A stretch of 59,519 nucleotides of DNA from Diplocarpon mali (taxonomy: Eukaryota; Ascomycota; Leotiomycetes; Helotiales; Drepanopezizaceae), in the NCBI GenBank assembly GCA_024741835.1, contig JAENRP010000252.1, forward strand, positions 6,362 to 65,880, given 5' to 3'. The translations under genes and the position numbers were made by a program. Numbering within the stretch: the first letter of the stretch is position 1; every line of letters starts with the position of its first letter. Positions 49,722 through 59,519 of the stretch are shown in pieces. The notes beneath the pieces are model-generated. The model searched no databases, was not told the DNA's origin, and saw nothing but the letters and a program-made list of their open reading frames with translations.

Positions 49722-51094
49722 TGATTGGCCCCGCTTTTAATGAACGGCTCCAAGAAGTCACTGGACTGTCGGTTTCAGTGTAGCAACATCGCCCGTTGCG
49801 CGTTTCTCGCATCTTTTGCCCTGTGAGCGAGAAACATCGATCGACCAACTCGTCTGCCAGTTACTTGTTCCACTTCCTTGTGTCTTGGATTTTCCGGTGC
49901 TTGACAAGGCAAAGGCATCGTGTACTTTTTTTTTTTTTTTATCGTTTTTAGGGGTACTCTCAGTTATTCCTCGGTGGGAATAGAGTGTCAACATTCCTTG
50001 ATTGATCCGAAAATTCGGTCTGAATAACCAAAAGGATTTTTTTCCTCCGCCGACAGTGGATCAAGGCCTGCTAAATATCTATGGAATAAGTTGTAGTTTC
50101 GGCTATTCAGCAAAGGAACTAAGAGTAAACCGAGTCTTTCCATAGTAAATGAAACCCTGAATCTTTTAACTACAAGAAATCTAGAGATATTTGCTCTAGA
50201 AATTGCGTGATTGGAATTTTCTCCATTTGGCTGTAGGAATTTGTACTTGATTATAATCTTTCTCGGATGCAGATTACGGTGACGTCACTACTCTTGTCTC
50301 GTTAACGACTTGCTAGGTGCCCTTGCCTCCACATGCTTCGTCTCCATTCCTCTCAATGGAGTTTCGCTTTGGGAATGTCGGTACGATCGTACCTATAGAG
50401 GCAGGGATGGTAGAATCGTGGGGACTCTCTTCTGGCAGATGAATCGTTAGTCCCTGCGCACCCAAATCCAATGTCCGTATTCTCATATCCACATGCGTTG
50501 TGTTTTGAGTAATTACGACCAGATTAGTACCAAAAGCTGGTATGTACATCCACGTTTGTAGGTGTACAAGTAGTATATTATAGAATTTGGTGTTAACTAT
50601 GTCGACTGCATCCCCACAGGGGGGTGGCTAGGGGACCACAGGCACGATTAAGTGTCGTTCTGGCCTGGCAGCTAAGACCTTTTTCTCGCCGAATATCCGT
50701 TCTAAAATTTTGGAATTAGACATTGAGAGCACTTTCGACGGGGGGGGGAATAATTTAGATAATTTTTATAGAAGCACGTGCCGCAGCTACATTACGTCTC
50801 GGGTAATAGTTAAAAGCTCGTGAGCAACAGCCCACCTATGGTCCGTTTCAAATAATTATCACGGTACCATAGCCCGAACTCCCAAATCTCTCAAATCTCT
50901 CAACTTGCCATTGCCAAACTCCGAGCGATCCTAACTCCTTTTCATGTAACTAACGTACAAAATAAGCCTAGAGTCGAAAACGTGACTCTGCTGCTCTCTC
51001 TCCGGATTTGGATTTAGAAGTTTTTGAGATCTGCGCTTAGAGAAATGTGGGGAAAATGAGAAGGTTAGAGTTTTTGTAGGTCTACCTACCATCT
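49722..51094. other. A+T-rich convergent intergenic region
   Basis: 1.4 kb without a gene. A run of fifteen T lies at 49926-49940 and a run of G near 50737-50747. A palindromic TGACGTCA (CRE-like) occurs at 50280-50287, but it is far from any start codon. Confidence 0.5.
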
Positions 51095-52407
51095 TTACCA
51101 AGGCATCAGCCCCGACGGCAGCATAGGATATTCTTCCCCATCAATCCACTCCGTACTGGACATGTCTATGCCTTCCATGCCGTCCCAGCCCTCTTCCAAG
51201 CGTTTCCAGTTCTGTTTGCAATCTCCGGGCACGTACTTCGCAGCGTCCATCTTCAGCATCATCTTGACCTCAGGGCAGTACCCCCAAATATGTTTCCGCA
51301 TGGCGGGCGTACCCCATATTGCACCGTGCAGCGTCTCCCCGCTGCCTCCCGTGTGATACCCCATGGGCTCGTAGAACCCGTCTCTCCAGTCATCAATCCC
51401 CTTGATCAGTTCTCCCGCCTGTTCATGCCCATTCCATTTGTTGTTTCCCCCCTTCTTTTTACCGGCTCCTACTTTCTCACCTGTCCCGCCGTACATCTCG
51501 CCGCTGAACGTCAGGCTCATGGTGCCGTTTGCCAGTTTCGAGCCAGGGCGGTGGCCAAGCCGGTCGACGAGCCACACGTCTTCAGGCTCCGAGTTTTCCG
51601 CCCGCTGCTGGTTCTGCAAGACGTTGATGATGCTACTCACACGCCGCAGGCTCAGGCCGCCGTTGCCCCCGAATCGCCCGTTGGGGTTCCACGGCGCGCC
51701 GACCCAGTCGTAGTCCAGCCAGCTGTTCAGGCTCTGTCTGCTATTCGCGCACAGCATGCTGTCGGTCTGAAACACGAGCAGCCACTCTGCTGGCTGCAGG
51801 ACCGTATCGTAGATCCATAGCGTAGTCAAGAATCGGCTAATTTCCTCTTGGCTTCCGGTCGTCATGTTCGCGGGAATATAGGTCAGGTCAAGCTTGCCGC
51901 TTGCAACTTGGTTCCGGATTGCGCGCGAGGTGTTGAGAAACTCAACAGATTCGAGGGATCCCATGAAGCGGAAGCGCCAGTCGGGAGGTACGACGGACAT
52001 GAAATGCAGCATCAGAGGCGCCAAAATCGGATTCACGCGGTTCTCGATGAGGAGGGCCACTTTGCTGTTATTAAAGGGGGATATAGAGCCCGCTGTACCG
52101 TAGTCGAGGTGTACAGAGGGGAGTTGTGAGAGGGAGGGGGGTTCGGGAATCGAGGGACGGAGGAGAGCGACAGCGAGAATACTGGGGCGAGGTCAGCTTT
52201 TTAATCAAGGTTGAGGGCAGTGGTAGAATTAGGAACAGAGGTTCGAGTGAACCCTCTGGATAAGACGAATCTTTGAACGCACAAGGATATTACTACAGCG
52301 CCTCCAGCGCGCCATCGTCGAGTGGTCTTTGACCAGCCTGCCAACACGGCAGTCTTCACATATTCCCACGCATCGTCAATCGTCATGTCGCTCGCTGAAG
52401 AAGCCAT
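51095..52407 (-). CDS. DUF5672 glycosyltransferase-like membrane protein (copy A)
   Basis: Exons 52253-52407 and 51095-52181 give about 413 aa. The N-terminus has a short cytosolic part and one hydrophobic segment (AGGAVVISLCVQRFVLSRGI), as in type II Golgi proteins. The lumenal part carries the DUF5672 pattern: SKVALLIENR, LHFMSVVPPDWRF, LWIYDTVL, WLLVFQTDSMLCANS with a D-S containing motif, WLDYDWVGAPWN, FGGNGGLSLRRVS and EDVWLVDRLG, then a Cys/Trp-rich end. The family is thought to be glycosyltransferase-like; the donor and acceptor are unknown. The first exon junction uses a weak donor (GTTCAC) and is the least certain part. A paralogue lies at 56758-57890. Confidence 0.78.
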
Positions 52408-54888
52408 GATGTGGGTTGGATGACTGCTCGCCGGCAAAGCGAATCGAGTTGAATCGCAATTATGATGTCGAGTGTGCAGAGGACATGCCAAAGCTGTGCA
52501 TGGGTAGGTGGGTGAGATTGCGTTGGCGCTTCGGATCAAGGAGCTGAACGGAGTGGCAGTGACACTTGGGTCAAAGTTTGGGCCAGGTGAGTGGGACACG
52601 ACTTTACCAGAACCCGAGACTCAAACCAGGAAACTACCCTATCATAACAGTAGCTAATACCCAAACAGTTGTTGGAGACAGCAGTGTAATACGCGTACTG
52701 ACCTGGTAGGTGAGTAGTTTGGTAGGCAAGTATTATCGACTGCGAGCAGGGCAGATCACATGGTGCTCCATTCATTTCCTTGGATCATACTCTCTAAATC
52801 GCTGCAGGGGACCGCCAGCACTATGCCTGATCTTCACATGTGGGCTGACAAAAGACTTGCTGATCATATTGTACATAGTACAAGTACTGACTGTACACAC
52901 TGTGGTTATTTTATTGTTCGCAGATATGACGGCACTGGCCTGGTGCGGGCTTTCGTCTGTGACGGTATAATTTTTTGTATCTTGGGTCGAGTAACCATGT
53001 TACTTGATGCTATTGAGAACCCCGTTTCCTCTGTTCCCGATGCCATAGCTTCAACTAAGCTTAATGGAGGGTAAAGTTTGATGACTTGGTGATCTGAGGT
53101 CCAAGCGCTGCTGTACATGGATCCATCCCGCAATGTGCGTTTATCAAAAGCTTACTGTAGTCCGTTGCCACCGGCCAAGACTCAATCTTTGAGCCAAGGG
53201 GGTGAAGAAAGGGTCTACGTTCCTCGCGACATAAGAAGAGTTCTGGGGAATTAGTAGCCACTGGTCTAGAATACAGCTGGGAGGTATTGTCCTCTTTTTT
53301 TTAAAGAAAAAAATATTGCTTGTTAATGAAAACTGTAAATACTACAAGGTGCTGGGGGGTGCGCCGCAAGTCTACACTCTCAGGCGAATTTAGCTTCTGG
53401 CAATGGCTACAAGCTTTTGTACCGGCTTGTATTTCAAATTGAGCAGGGATATCAGAGTTCTCGGGAATAAAGCTTCATTTGATGCTTGTTCAAAGAATAC
53501 TCCGCCGCAGGCTAAACAAACACCACATGAAAATATGTTTGAACTTGCAAGCCCACCGAAATCTTTGTATATGTGATAATGTGGTGTTTGTATGGCCATT
53601 CAATACACAGCTCAAAACGGGAAAGCATACATTATTTTTCCGATCGAACAAAGATTAAATGGTTTGAAGACTAGAACTAAACTGGAACTCGCGTGAATAG
53701 CCTCTGGAGAAGCGTCGGTAGATTAATCGAGCTTTTATCGCTTTGTATAACTTTATCGCTGAACTAGATTTCATGATACGTGAACGAGTCTTCGGCCTTT
53801 CGTTTGAACCCAGCATGGGCTGTCAAATCCTTGGACGAGTGCTTTCACCCTTGGGTCAGTCCTTGTTTTGTACGATTTAACCCTTGGGCGGAGACTCTGG
53901 TCTAGAGTAAGCCAATAATTTCTTTTTTTAGAGCAAAACCTAAGATTGAGTTGAGCATAAAAGTTATGTCAATACGTAAGTATATAGACAGCTCCAAGGG
54001 CTTAATCTGATAATATTTCCTAATTAGACAAAAGGTTTTCACTCAGTCAAGGGATAAAAACCCCTCTCGTACCTTTCCCCTTGCTTGCTCAGCACTCCTT
54101 ACCATTTGACTAACGATTGATAAAGCTATTAACGGTGTGGCTATCTTTCGCTAGCCGAGGTGCTAGTCAGTCAAGGGATGCCAGTCTCAGCAGGGAAACT
54201 CACCATAGTAAACCTGTATCATTACTGCAAAGAGGCTTAATAGTCAGTCTACCCCTCTCTTTTGGACATTCAGTTGTAAACACCGTTGTATTTCCCTTCT
54301 CAGAGGTAAACTCGCTTGAGTCGCCGATCACAGGAATAACTTTAAAATATTGGACACCCATTAAGCCACTTCTGGTCTGGAGTGAGTCTCACAGTAGATA
54401 AAGGGAAACAACGTTGGGTCTGCAAGTGCAGTCATACTTGCCCAACCAATAAACCTCATAATTCTGAGTTACTCCACGTTTGATCCCAAGGTAGCCGTAC
54501 TCGTAGTGAAGGAGTCAAAACCTAGCAGCCATAGCTAGATCACCAAAAAGGTAGACGGGTTTCAATTCTGGACCTCAATTCACTTTACACTCTGGTTTGT
54601 GAGATTTCAGGACTCGAGACAGCTACCATAATCAATGCAGCATCCGCTATGCTCCAATGTCACAGGCGAGTTGGAAGTCTGTCGCTCGCTTCAGGCCTGT
54701 CCTTATCTGATTTACATAGCGAGTTTTGCAAAAGGTTCTTAACTTTCTCGGGGCAAATTGATAGATACGAGCTTTCAATAAAAATATCACATTCGATCAC
54801 CAGACCAGGCCTTACTCCTCTTCTATATCCAATCCAGTTCCATGTTATCAATGCCGCTCGTAAATATATATCCAGCTCATCCGCCACC
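52408..54888. other. Long A+T-rich gap
   Basis: 2.5 kb with no supported gene. Short open frames (up to 131 codons, several overlapping) have no domain. A phrase TCAGTCAAGGGAT occurs twice (near 54041 and 54168), which may mark old repeat material, but I cannot define an element. Confidence 0.45.
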
Positions 54889-56070
54889 TCACTTGATGCT
54901 ACAAACATCATAACTGCTATACCCACTCTGATCCACCCACTCAGTATACTGATCAACGAGCCTGATGCTAATCCCCCTGTTTGTCTTGATGAATATGGTC
55001 TCGAACGGATTCACACTAAATCCGTAGTACGTGCCATCGTATAAGAAATCTCCGTTGATGGTACAGTTCTCGTATTCATAGTTCGGTAGCGATTGGAAGT
55101 TCATGAGCATAACGTCGATGTGGTAGCCTTTGGACTTGATCAAAGGGGTTGTCCGGACCTCACCGCCCATGGCAGCCTGTAGTGAGGGAAAACATTCCCC
55201 GATACCTTCCGGGAGGAGCATGATGCTGAGGCCGATGCGGTCGGTGGCGTAGATCATGGACTGAATATGTTGAGGACCGCCTCCCATACAATTTATACTC
55301 GAACCCACAAGCTGGTTATTTATTAGCGACGTAGGTAGGAATCAATGCTTGGAAGAGAGGTACTTTGACTTTATCATTCAACTTGTTCAAATACGCATCA
55401 GTCCAGCACTCCTTGCTCCAATGCGGTATGAACGGTCCTCGGATGCTCGCATTCATCAGAATGAACTTGCCGTAGATATCTCTTAGCGACTTTGCGTTCG
55501 GACCTCCCCCAATTTTTTGGCTGAGCACCTCTGCATGTGCCCCAAGATCAAAGCACGTATTCTCCCGCTTGATGATCTTGACATTCGGCAGGTTCTTAGG
55601 GATTATGGTCTCATCTGCATCGGTGTCCCCGTTCAGAATGAAGATGAAATCGGCCGCAGCGTGGAGACCATGTGCAACGAAGAACTTGAGATTATCCCGG
55701 CCGTAGTCTGATTCGGCATATGCGTAAGTCACCAGGGGGACGTGAGGTCTTTCAACAGGCCGGATCGCAGCATCTTCGAGTTGAGCAGCGGGGATACCAT
55801 CAGGAGGGAACGTAGGCTTCACGATCTGTGCCTGTGATTTCGCGGTCCTCCAGGAGTTGTGTATGAGTTTAGGAGCCTCGATTTGCTCTTCGCCATGTGT
55901 AACTGTCTGGATTGGGATGTACTAGGAATACTCAGCTTGGACAAGGTGGAACAACACCAGGTAAGCTTGCTAGGAGAGAATGGTCTTACGTTGTAATTGA
56001 GACGGAGAAAGGCGAGGAGACAGACGATGATAATGACAATAGCCGTCGCTGTACGTGTATATTCAGCCAT
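54889..56070 (-). CDS. Type II membrane protein, putative glycosyltransferase
   Basis: Exons 55990-56070, 55364-55921, 54889-55311 give 353 aa. One N-terminal hydrophobic segment (ATAIVIIIVCLLAFL, residues about 7-22) suggests a Golgi type II anchor. The rest is soluble-like: VPLVTYAYAESDYGRDNLKFFV, FIFILNGDTDAD with a DxD-like motif, NVKIIKRENTCFDLGAHAEVL, YGKFILMNASIRGPFIPHW, LVGSSINCMGGGPQHIQSM and YEYENCTINGDFLYDGTYYGFSVNPFETIFIK. The order (hydrophobic strand, DTD, a residue-rich N.S.RGPF motif) looks like a GT-A type or rhamnan-synthesis-like transferase, but I do not recognise the family with certainty. Divergent from DUF5672 copy B across 687 bp. ATG at 56070 is the first in frame. 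Confidence 0.75.
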
Positions 56071-56757
56071 TACTGGCAACACAACGTCTCTTGCTCGATA
56101 GCACGTACACACATTTGAGATTGAGATATTTCACAGATGGATTAAAATCGCGACCGGGTCGAGGGGCTAAGCTGCCAACTCGGCAACTTTTGCCATCCCA
56201 GATGGATAGGAGAGACTGACTCTCCGAAGCATTCCTATCTTGACACAAATCCAGTGCTTTTACAGCAAGGAGCTATGTGGATGAAGGGAAATCCGGAACA
56301 TTACAGCGCTAACAGAACATGTAGACGAACTATTGTCCTTGCCTACAAAACATGTGGACGAATGGCAGGTAAGGAATGCTAGGTTCTGGAGTATGTAGTA
56401 GAAATATCAACATGTAGGGCGTTGGGGCAACGAGGTAAGGAGGTCGCATTATAAATGTACAAGGTCGGAATATGAAATAATAATGACGGGCTCCGATGTC
56501 TAACCTACCTCGGTTGCTTACGCTTGGGGCCGCTGGAGGGGCTCTACTGAAAGCTAGGCAGGGTTAGCAATCAGTCGTACTACGATCTGCAACAATACTG
56601 GGCGTAACCTGAACCATCACCACCGTTACTCAACGCACCTGAAATCGCCACAGAGGCCACTATGCACAGTTCTGCCACAACGGCTCCCTAGGATCTGGAT
56701 CACTTCTTGACAATAAATCTCCTCTCGGAATCGGAGGTAATTCCGCACCTCGCGACA
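56071..56757. promoter_or_regulatory. Divergent promoter region of the two transferase-like genes
   Basis: 687 bp head-to-head between the putative transferase and DUF5672 copy B. No gene fits. The repeated ACATGTAGACGAACT / ACATGTGGACGAATG words near 56318-56364 form an imperfect direct repeat. No known factor site is claimed. Confidence 0.4.
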
Positions 56758-57890
56758 ATGTCTACACCCCACGCAACTTCCAGTTCTTCTGCCAGCGGCA
56801 TCTTTGTGCTCAACAGAGCGAGAATTATCTTGTTTGCCTCTCTTGCCACAACGTGAGTTTATTTACACCCAAGCCTGCTGACACGAGGGAAGCTGATGCG
56901 CGAGATGCCTAGATGGGCCATTGCCAGCCTCATTCCTTCCTACAAGGAGGCTGTCAAAGACATCGCTAAGACGAAATTCAACGATGCTATCGAGCACCTA
57001 CCAGCAGTCAAAGTTGATTGGCACCCGAAATATGACCCCAAGACGCAATTCAATGCCTCCAAGGTAGCGCTCCTTATCGAAGGACGCCCGATCCCACATC
57101 TCGTCCCACAACTTCTTCATATGATCTCGGTCGTGCCTCCGGACTGGAGATTTGTTTTCATTGGCACGAACAAGAGCGTTATCAGCGTCTCTCGTAGCTT
57201 TGCGACTCAGTATCAAGAGGCGAATGGGAAGCTGGATTTGGTGGTACTCCCTAAACCATGGACGGTTGACTCAAAGGAAGATATTCACCGAATGCTTACG
57301 GATATTCGATTCTACGACGAGTTCTTGCCAGGAGTAGAATGGCTGCTGAAGTTTGAGTCCGACAGCATTATGTGTGCCAGATCTGACGATAGTCTGAATG
57401 ACTGGCTACACTACAGTTGGGCCGGGGCTCCAAGGTAGGAACTGAATGCGCCGGAGAGTTTGGGAACTTCTTCTAATCCAGCGTGCACAGAACCGAAGGT
57501 GACAAATTTGCCGGAAATGGGGGTTTATCACTTCGCAGGATATCTACTGTCAGGAAGGTCCTAGGATTCCAATCCAGATACAACGACACAGAACCAGAGG
57601 ACGAATGGTTCGGCAAGCGGATCACAGTACTACCCGGAGCAAAGGTTGCGAATGGCGCACAGGAAGACCACTTCTCGGTCGAGGATGTATGGCACGACAA
57701 GCCAATGGGATACCACGTCCGAGATGGCGGGGAGAGCCTCTCAGATAATGTATGGAAGAGCCCAGACCGAAGGAAAGGCAACTTCGACTACTGTCCCGAA
57801 CTGGCCATGATAATGCCCATGAAGCTCGAACGCGAGCGATGTGATGGTGATAACAAAGAAGGTGAGATCCTCAGTGGTACCGAGTCGTAA
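56758..57890 (+). CDS. DUF5672 glycosyltransferase-like membrane protein (copy B)
   Basis: Exons 56758-56852, 56913-57434, 57482-57890 give 341 aa. After a Ser-rich start, residues about 18-38 (FVLNRARIILFASLATTWAIASL) form a membrane anchor. The DUF5672 core follows: SKVALLIEGR, LHMISVVPPDWRF, DIRFYDEFL, WLLKFESDSIMCARS, WLHYSWAGAPS, FAGNGGLSLRRIS and EDEWFGKRI, then MGYHVRDGGESL and FDYCPELAMI. It is clearly paralogous to copy A but shorter: it lacks the Gly/Lys-rich insert, and it has an intron right after WAGAP where copy A has none. Acceptor at 56912 is chosen since the nearer ones give a stop or the wrong frame. Confidence 0.8.
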
Positions 57891-58691
57891 AGCTGCAATG
57901 AAGAAGACGCGATCGACGAATATATGTTTTCGAGAACTCTGTGTAATTTTAGCGAGGCCAAGAGTTCAGAGCTTGCCCGGGAAATTTAGGCAACATGGAG
58001 ATTTTTTACTTGGCGTGAAGGCGTCAAGGGGGTCCCGGTTGCTTCTATTTCTCTATGAAAGATTCATCATATGTGTGTTGGAATAAGATATCTTGCCTTA
58101 TTCCTAGACATCCATGTGTGTATGATATGCATAGAGTATATTGGTGATTCTTTGTTTGACATCTAAAAAAAACTCACCTTATTCTCCTTCTATGCCAGCT
58201 TCTGAGGCAAAGCAACGGATCAATGCAGCTCTAAGATTCAATCAGCGATGGTATGAGTAGGCTGATCTTTATGATTTATCTCAACTTAATGTGCGTAGGG
58301 CAAAATCTTCTCGAGAGTGAACCAGAGGCAATAGGTGGAGCAATTGAGCTATGACACCACGATACTAGGCAAGCTACTGATGAAAATCATTGAGTGAGAG
58401 ATGTTTATGATGGAGTCAAAAGGTTAACAGTTAAACAATAAGCCATTAGTCAAATCTCATGACGTACGTAGTGTAGAGCGATCTGATTAGCGTTGAAGCC
58501 AGTGAAAAAGAATAAACAAGAGTTCACCTTGTTTTATATATAGCCGGGGGCTCACTGGTTCAGGCTACACTAGTAGGGCAAGTCTCCTAGCGACTAGCTG
58601 CCCAACAACAACAACTTCATGAACCACGGTTGCCATCCGCACAACGTCAAAATATCTCGCGCAGTGAACAACACGCCATAAACCAGTAAAG
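57891..58691. other. Intergenic region before RHB1
   Basis: 801 bp, A+T-rich; 3' end of DUF5672 copy B and promoter of RHB1. No further feature recognised. Confidence 0.5.
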
Positions 58692-59463
58692 ATGGTTGGA
58701 AACGTCAAGCAACGCAAGATCGCGATCGTTGGTAGTCGGTCGGTTGGTGTGTACTCACTTTGGTCTCCAGAACAAAACCTCCCACGTGAATTTGAGGCTT
58801 ACATCTCGACAGGCAAATCTTCTCTCACTGTTCAATTCGTTGATGGCCACTTTGTTGAGAGCTACTATCCTACAATTGAGAATACTTTCAGCAAGGTCAT
58901 CAAGTACAAGGGCCAAGACTATGCTACGGAGATCGTTGACACCGCTGGCCAGGTATGTGAGCTGCATCTTCCCATCGAGCCTGATCACATGTCCAACCTA
59001 AGACCTTAATAGGGAAGTCTGGCTAATATCTTTGGTGGCTTAGGATGAGTACTCGCTCTTGAATAGCAAGCACTTCATTGGTATCCATGGCTATGTCCTA
59101 GTTTACTCCGTTGCCTCAGCACAATCCTTTGAAATGGTTCAGGTCATCCGAGACAAGATACTTGGCCACCTTGTAAGTTTTCAAAGCGGATGTCTATGTT
59201 ACTTGAAGCTTACATCTGAACAGGGTATTGATTGGATCCCAGTTGTTCTTGTTGGTAACAAGAGCGATCTCCGACCTGATCAACGCCAAGTAACTGTTGA
59301 GGAGGGAAAGGCTCTTGCAGAGAAGTTCAACTGCGCTTACACCGAGACCAGCGCTCGTTACAATGAGAATGTCGGCAAGGCTTTTGAGGCGGTCATTGGT
59401 CAAATCGAGAAGCGCGATAATCCCAATGAGCCCTCGGGAGGAAACAAATGTATGGTCATGTAA
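58692..59463 (+). CDS. RHB1: Rheb-type small GTPase
   Basis: Ras-family GTPase of the Rheb branch; in other eukaryotes it activates TOR complex 1 and, in fungi, affects arginine/lysine uptake. Exons 58692-58746, 58813-58952, 59044-59172, 59224-59463 give 187 aa. G1 is GSRSVGKSS (14-22) with the Arg at the Ras Gly12 position that marks Rheb; effector loop ESYYPTIENTFSK; G3 DTAGQDEYS; G4 NKSD; G5 TSAR. The C-terminus KCMVM ends in a CAAX box (Cys184) for farnesylation. Intron 1 splits the P-loop. Complete within the window, ending 56 bp before its edge. Confidence 0.97.
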
Positions 59464-59519
59464 GGTTTTAATTTCAGCTTCATCTGAGCGGTAAACTGGG
59501 GGGGGGGTCTCAGATTGCG

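Noticed and set aside
50280..50287. Palindromic CRE-like TGACGTCA
   Set aside because: More than 550 bp from any coding region and between two convergent gene ends, so a promoter role is unlikely.
53390..53599. 69-codon minus-strand frame in the 52.4-54.9 kb gap
   Set aside because: Considered as a transposon fragment, but no motif, repeats or flanking duplications could be found.

Overview
The window is nuclear DNA of a filamentous ascomycete (Pezizomycotina). Evidence: nearly every gene is split by 45-120 bp introns with GT..AG ends and CTAAC-like branch points, genes lie on both strands at fungal density, and the proteins are typical of filamentous fungi (EPL1, BUR1/CDK9, YPK9, class V myosin, a LaeA-like methyltransferase, DUF5672 proteins). 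The gene set would fit Leotiomycetes or a neighbouring class, but I cannot fix the species from the sequence. One ambiguous base (N) sits at 549. All exon models were built by hand from splice signals; each model given keeps an open frame from start to stop.

Layout. 1-3.8 kb is gene-poor with a 16-bp tandem repeat. 3.8-37.9 kb is a housekeeping block: calcineurin B (-), EPL1 of NuA4 (+), an RKM4-type SET methyltransferase (-), KAE1 (+), a small membrane protein (-), the AMPK/SNF1 beta subunit (+), BUR1 kinase (-), a small complex I subunit (NDUFB2-like, +), a cyclopropane-fatty-acid-synthase-like methyltransferase (-), the P5B ATPase YPK9 (-), histone chaperone NAP1 (+), 3-phosphoglycerate dehydrogenase (+), class V myosin (+), the FAP7/AK6 ATPase (+) and ITPase HAM1 (-). 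A cytochrome P450-like gene at 38.2-39.9 kb lacks the haem-cysteine loop and looks degenerate.

40-58 kb is looser and accessory in character: long gaps, a LaeA-like methyltransferase, a nucleotide-sugar 4,6-dehydratase (rhamnose-type pathway), a triose-phosphate/nucleotide-sugar-transporter-family protein, two DUF5672 glycosyltransferase-like proteins and a type II membrane protein with a DxD-like motif. Together these could supply, import and transfer a deoxysugar in the secretory pathway; this is the most interesting hypothesis of the window, and it is inference. Between the dehydratase and the transporter lies a 310-bp decayed Tc1/mariner element with matching terminal inverted repeats, TA target duplications and the last 32 codons of a transposase. 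The window ends with the Rheb-type GTPase RHB1 (+), an upstream activator of TOR in other organisms.

Functional links inside the block: calcineurin B, SNF1 beta and Rheb are three separate nutrient/stress signalling inputs; EPL1, NAP1, BUR1 and the SET enzyme act on chromatin, transcription or translation factors. They are not known to form a co-regulated set. Several pairs are divergent with short shared promoters (RKM4/KAE1 435 bp, BUR1/NDUFB2-like 535 bp, YPK9/NAP1 318 bp, HAM1/P450 303 bp), and two are tightly convergent (KAE1/membrane protein 83 bp, FAP7/HAM1 35 bp).
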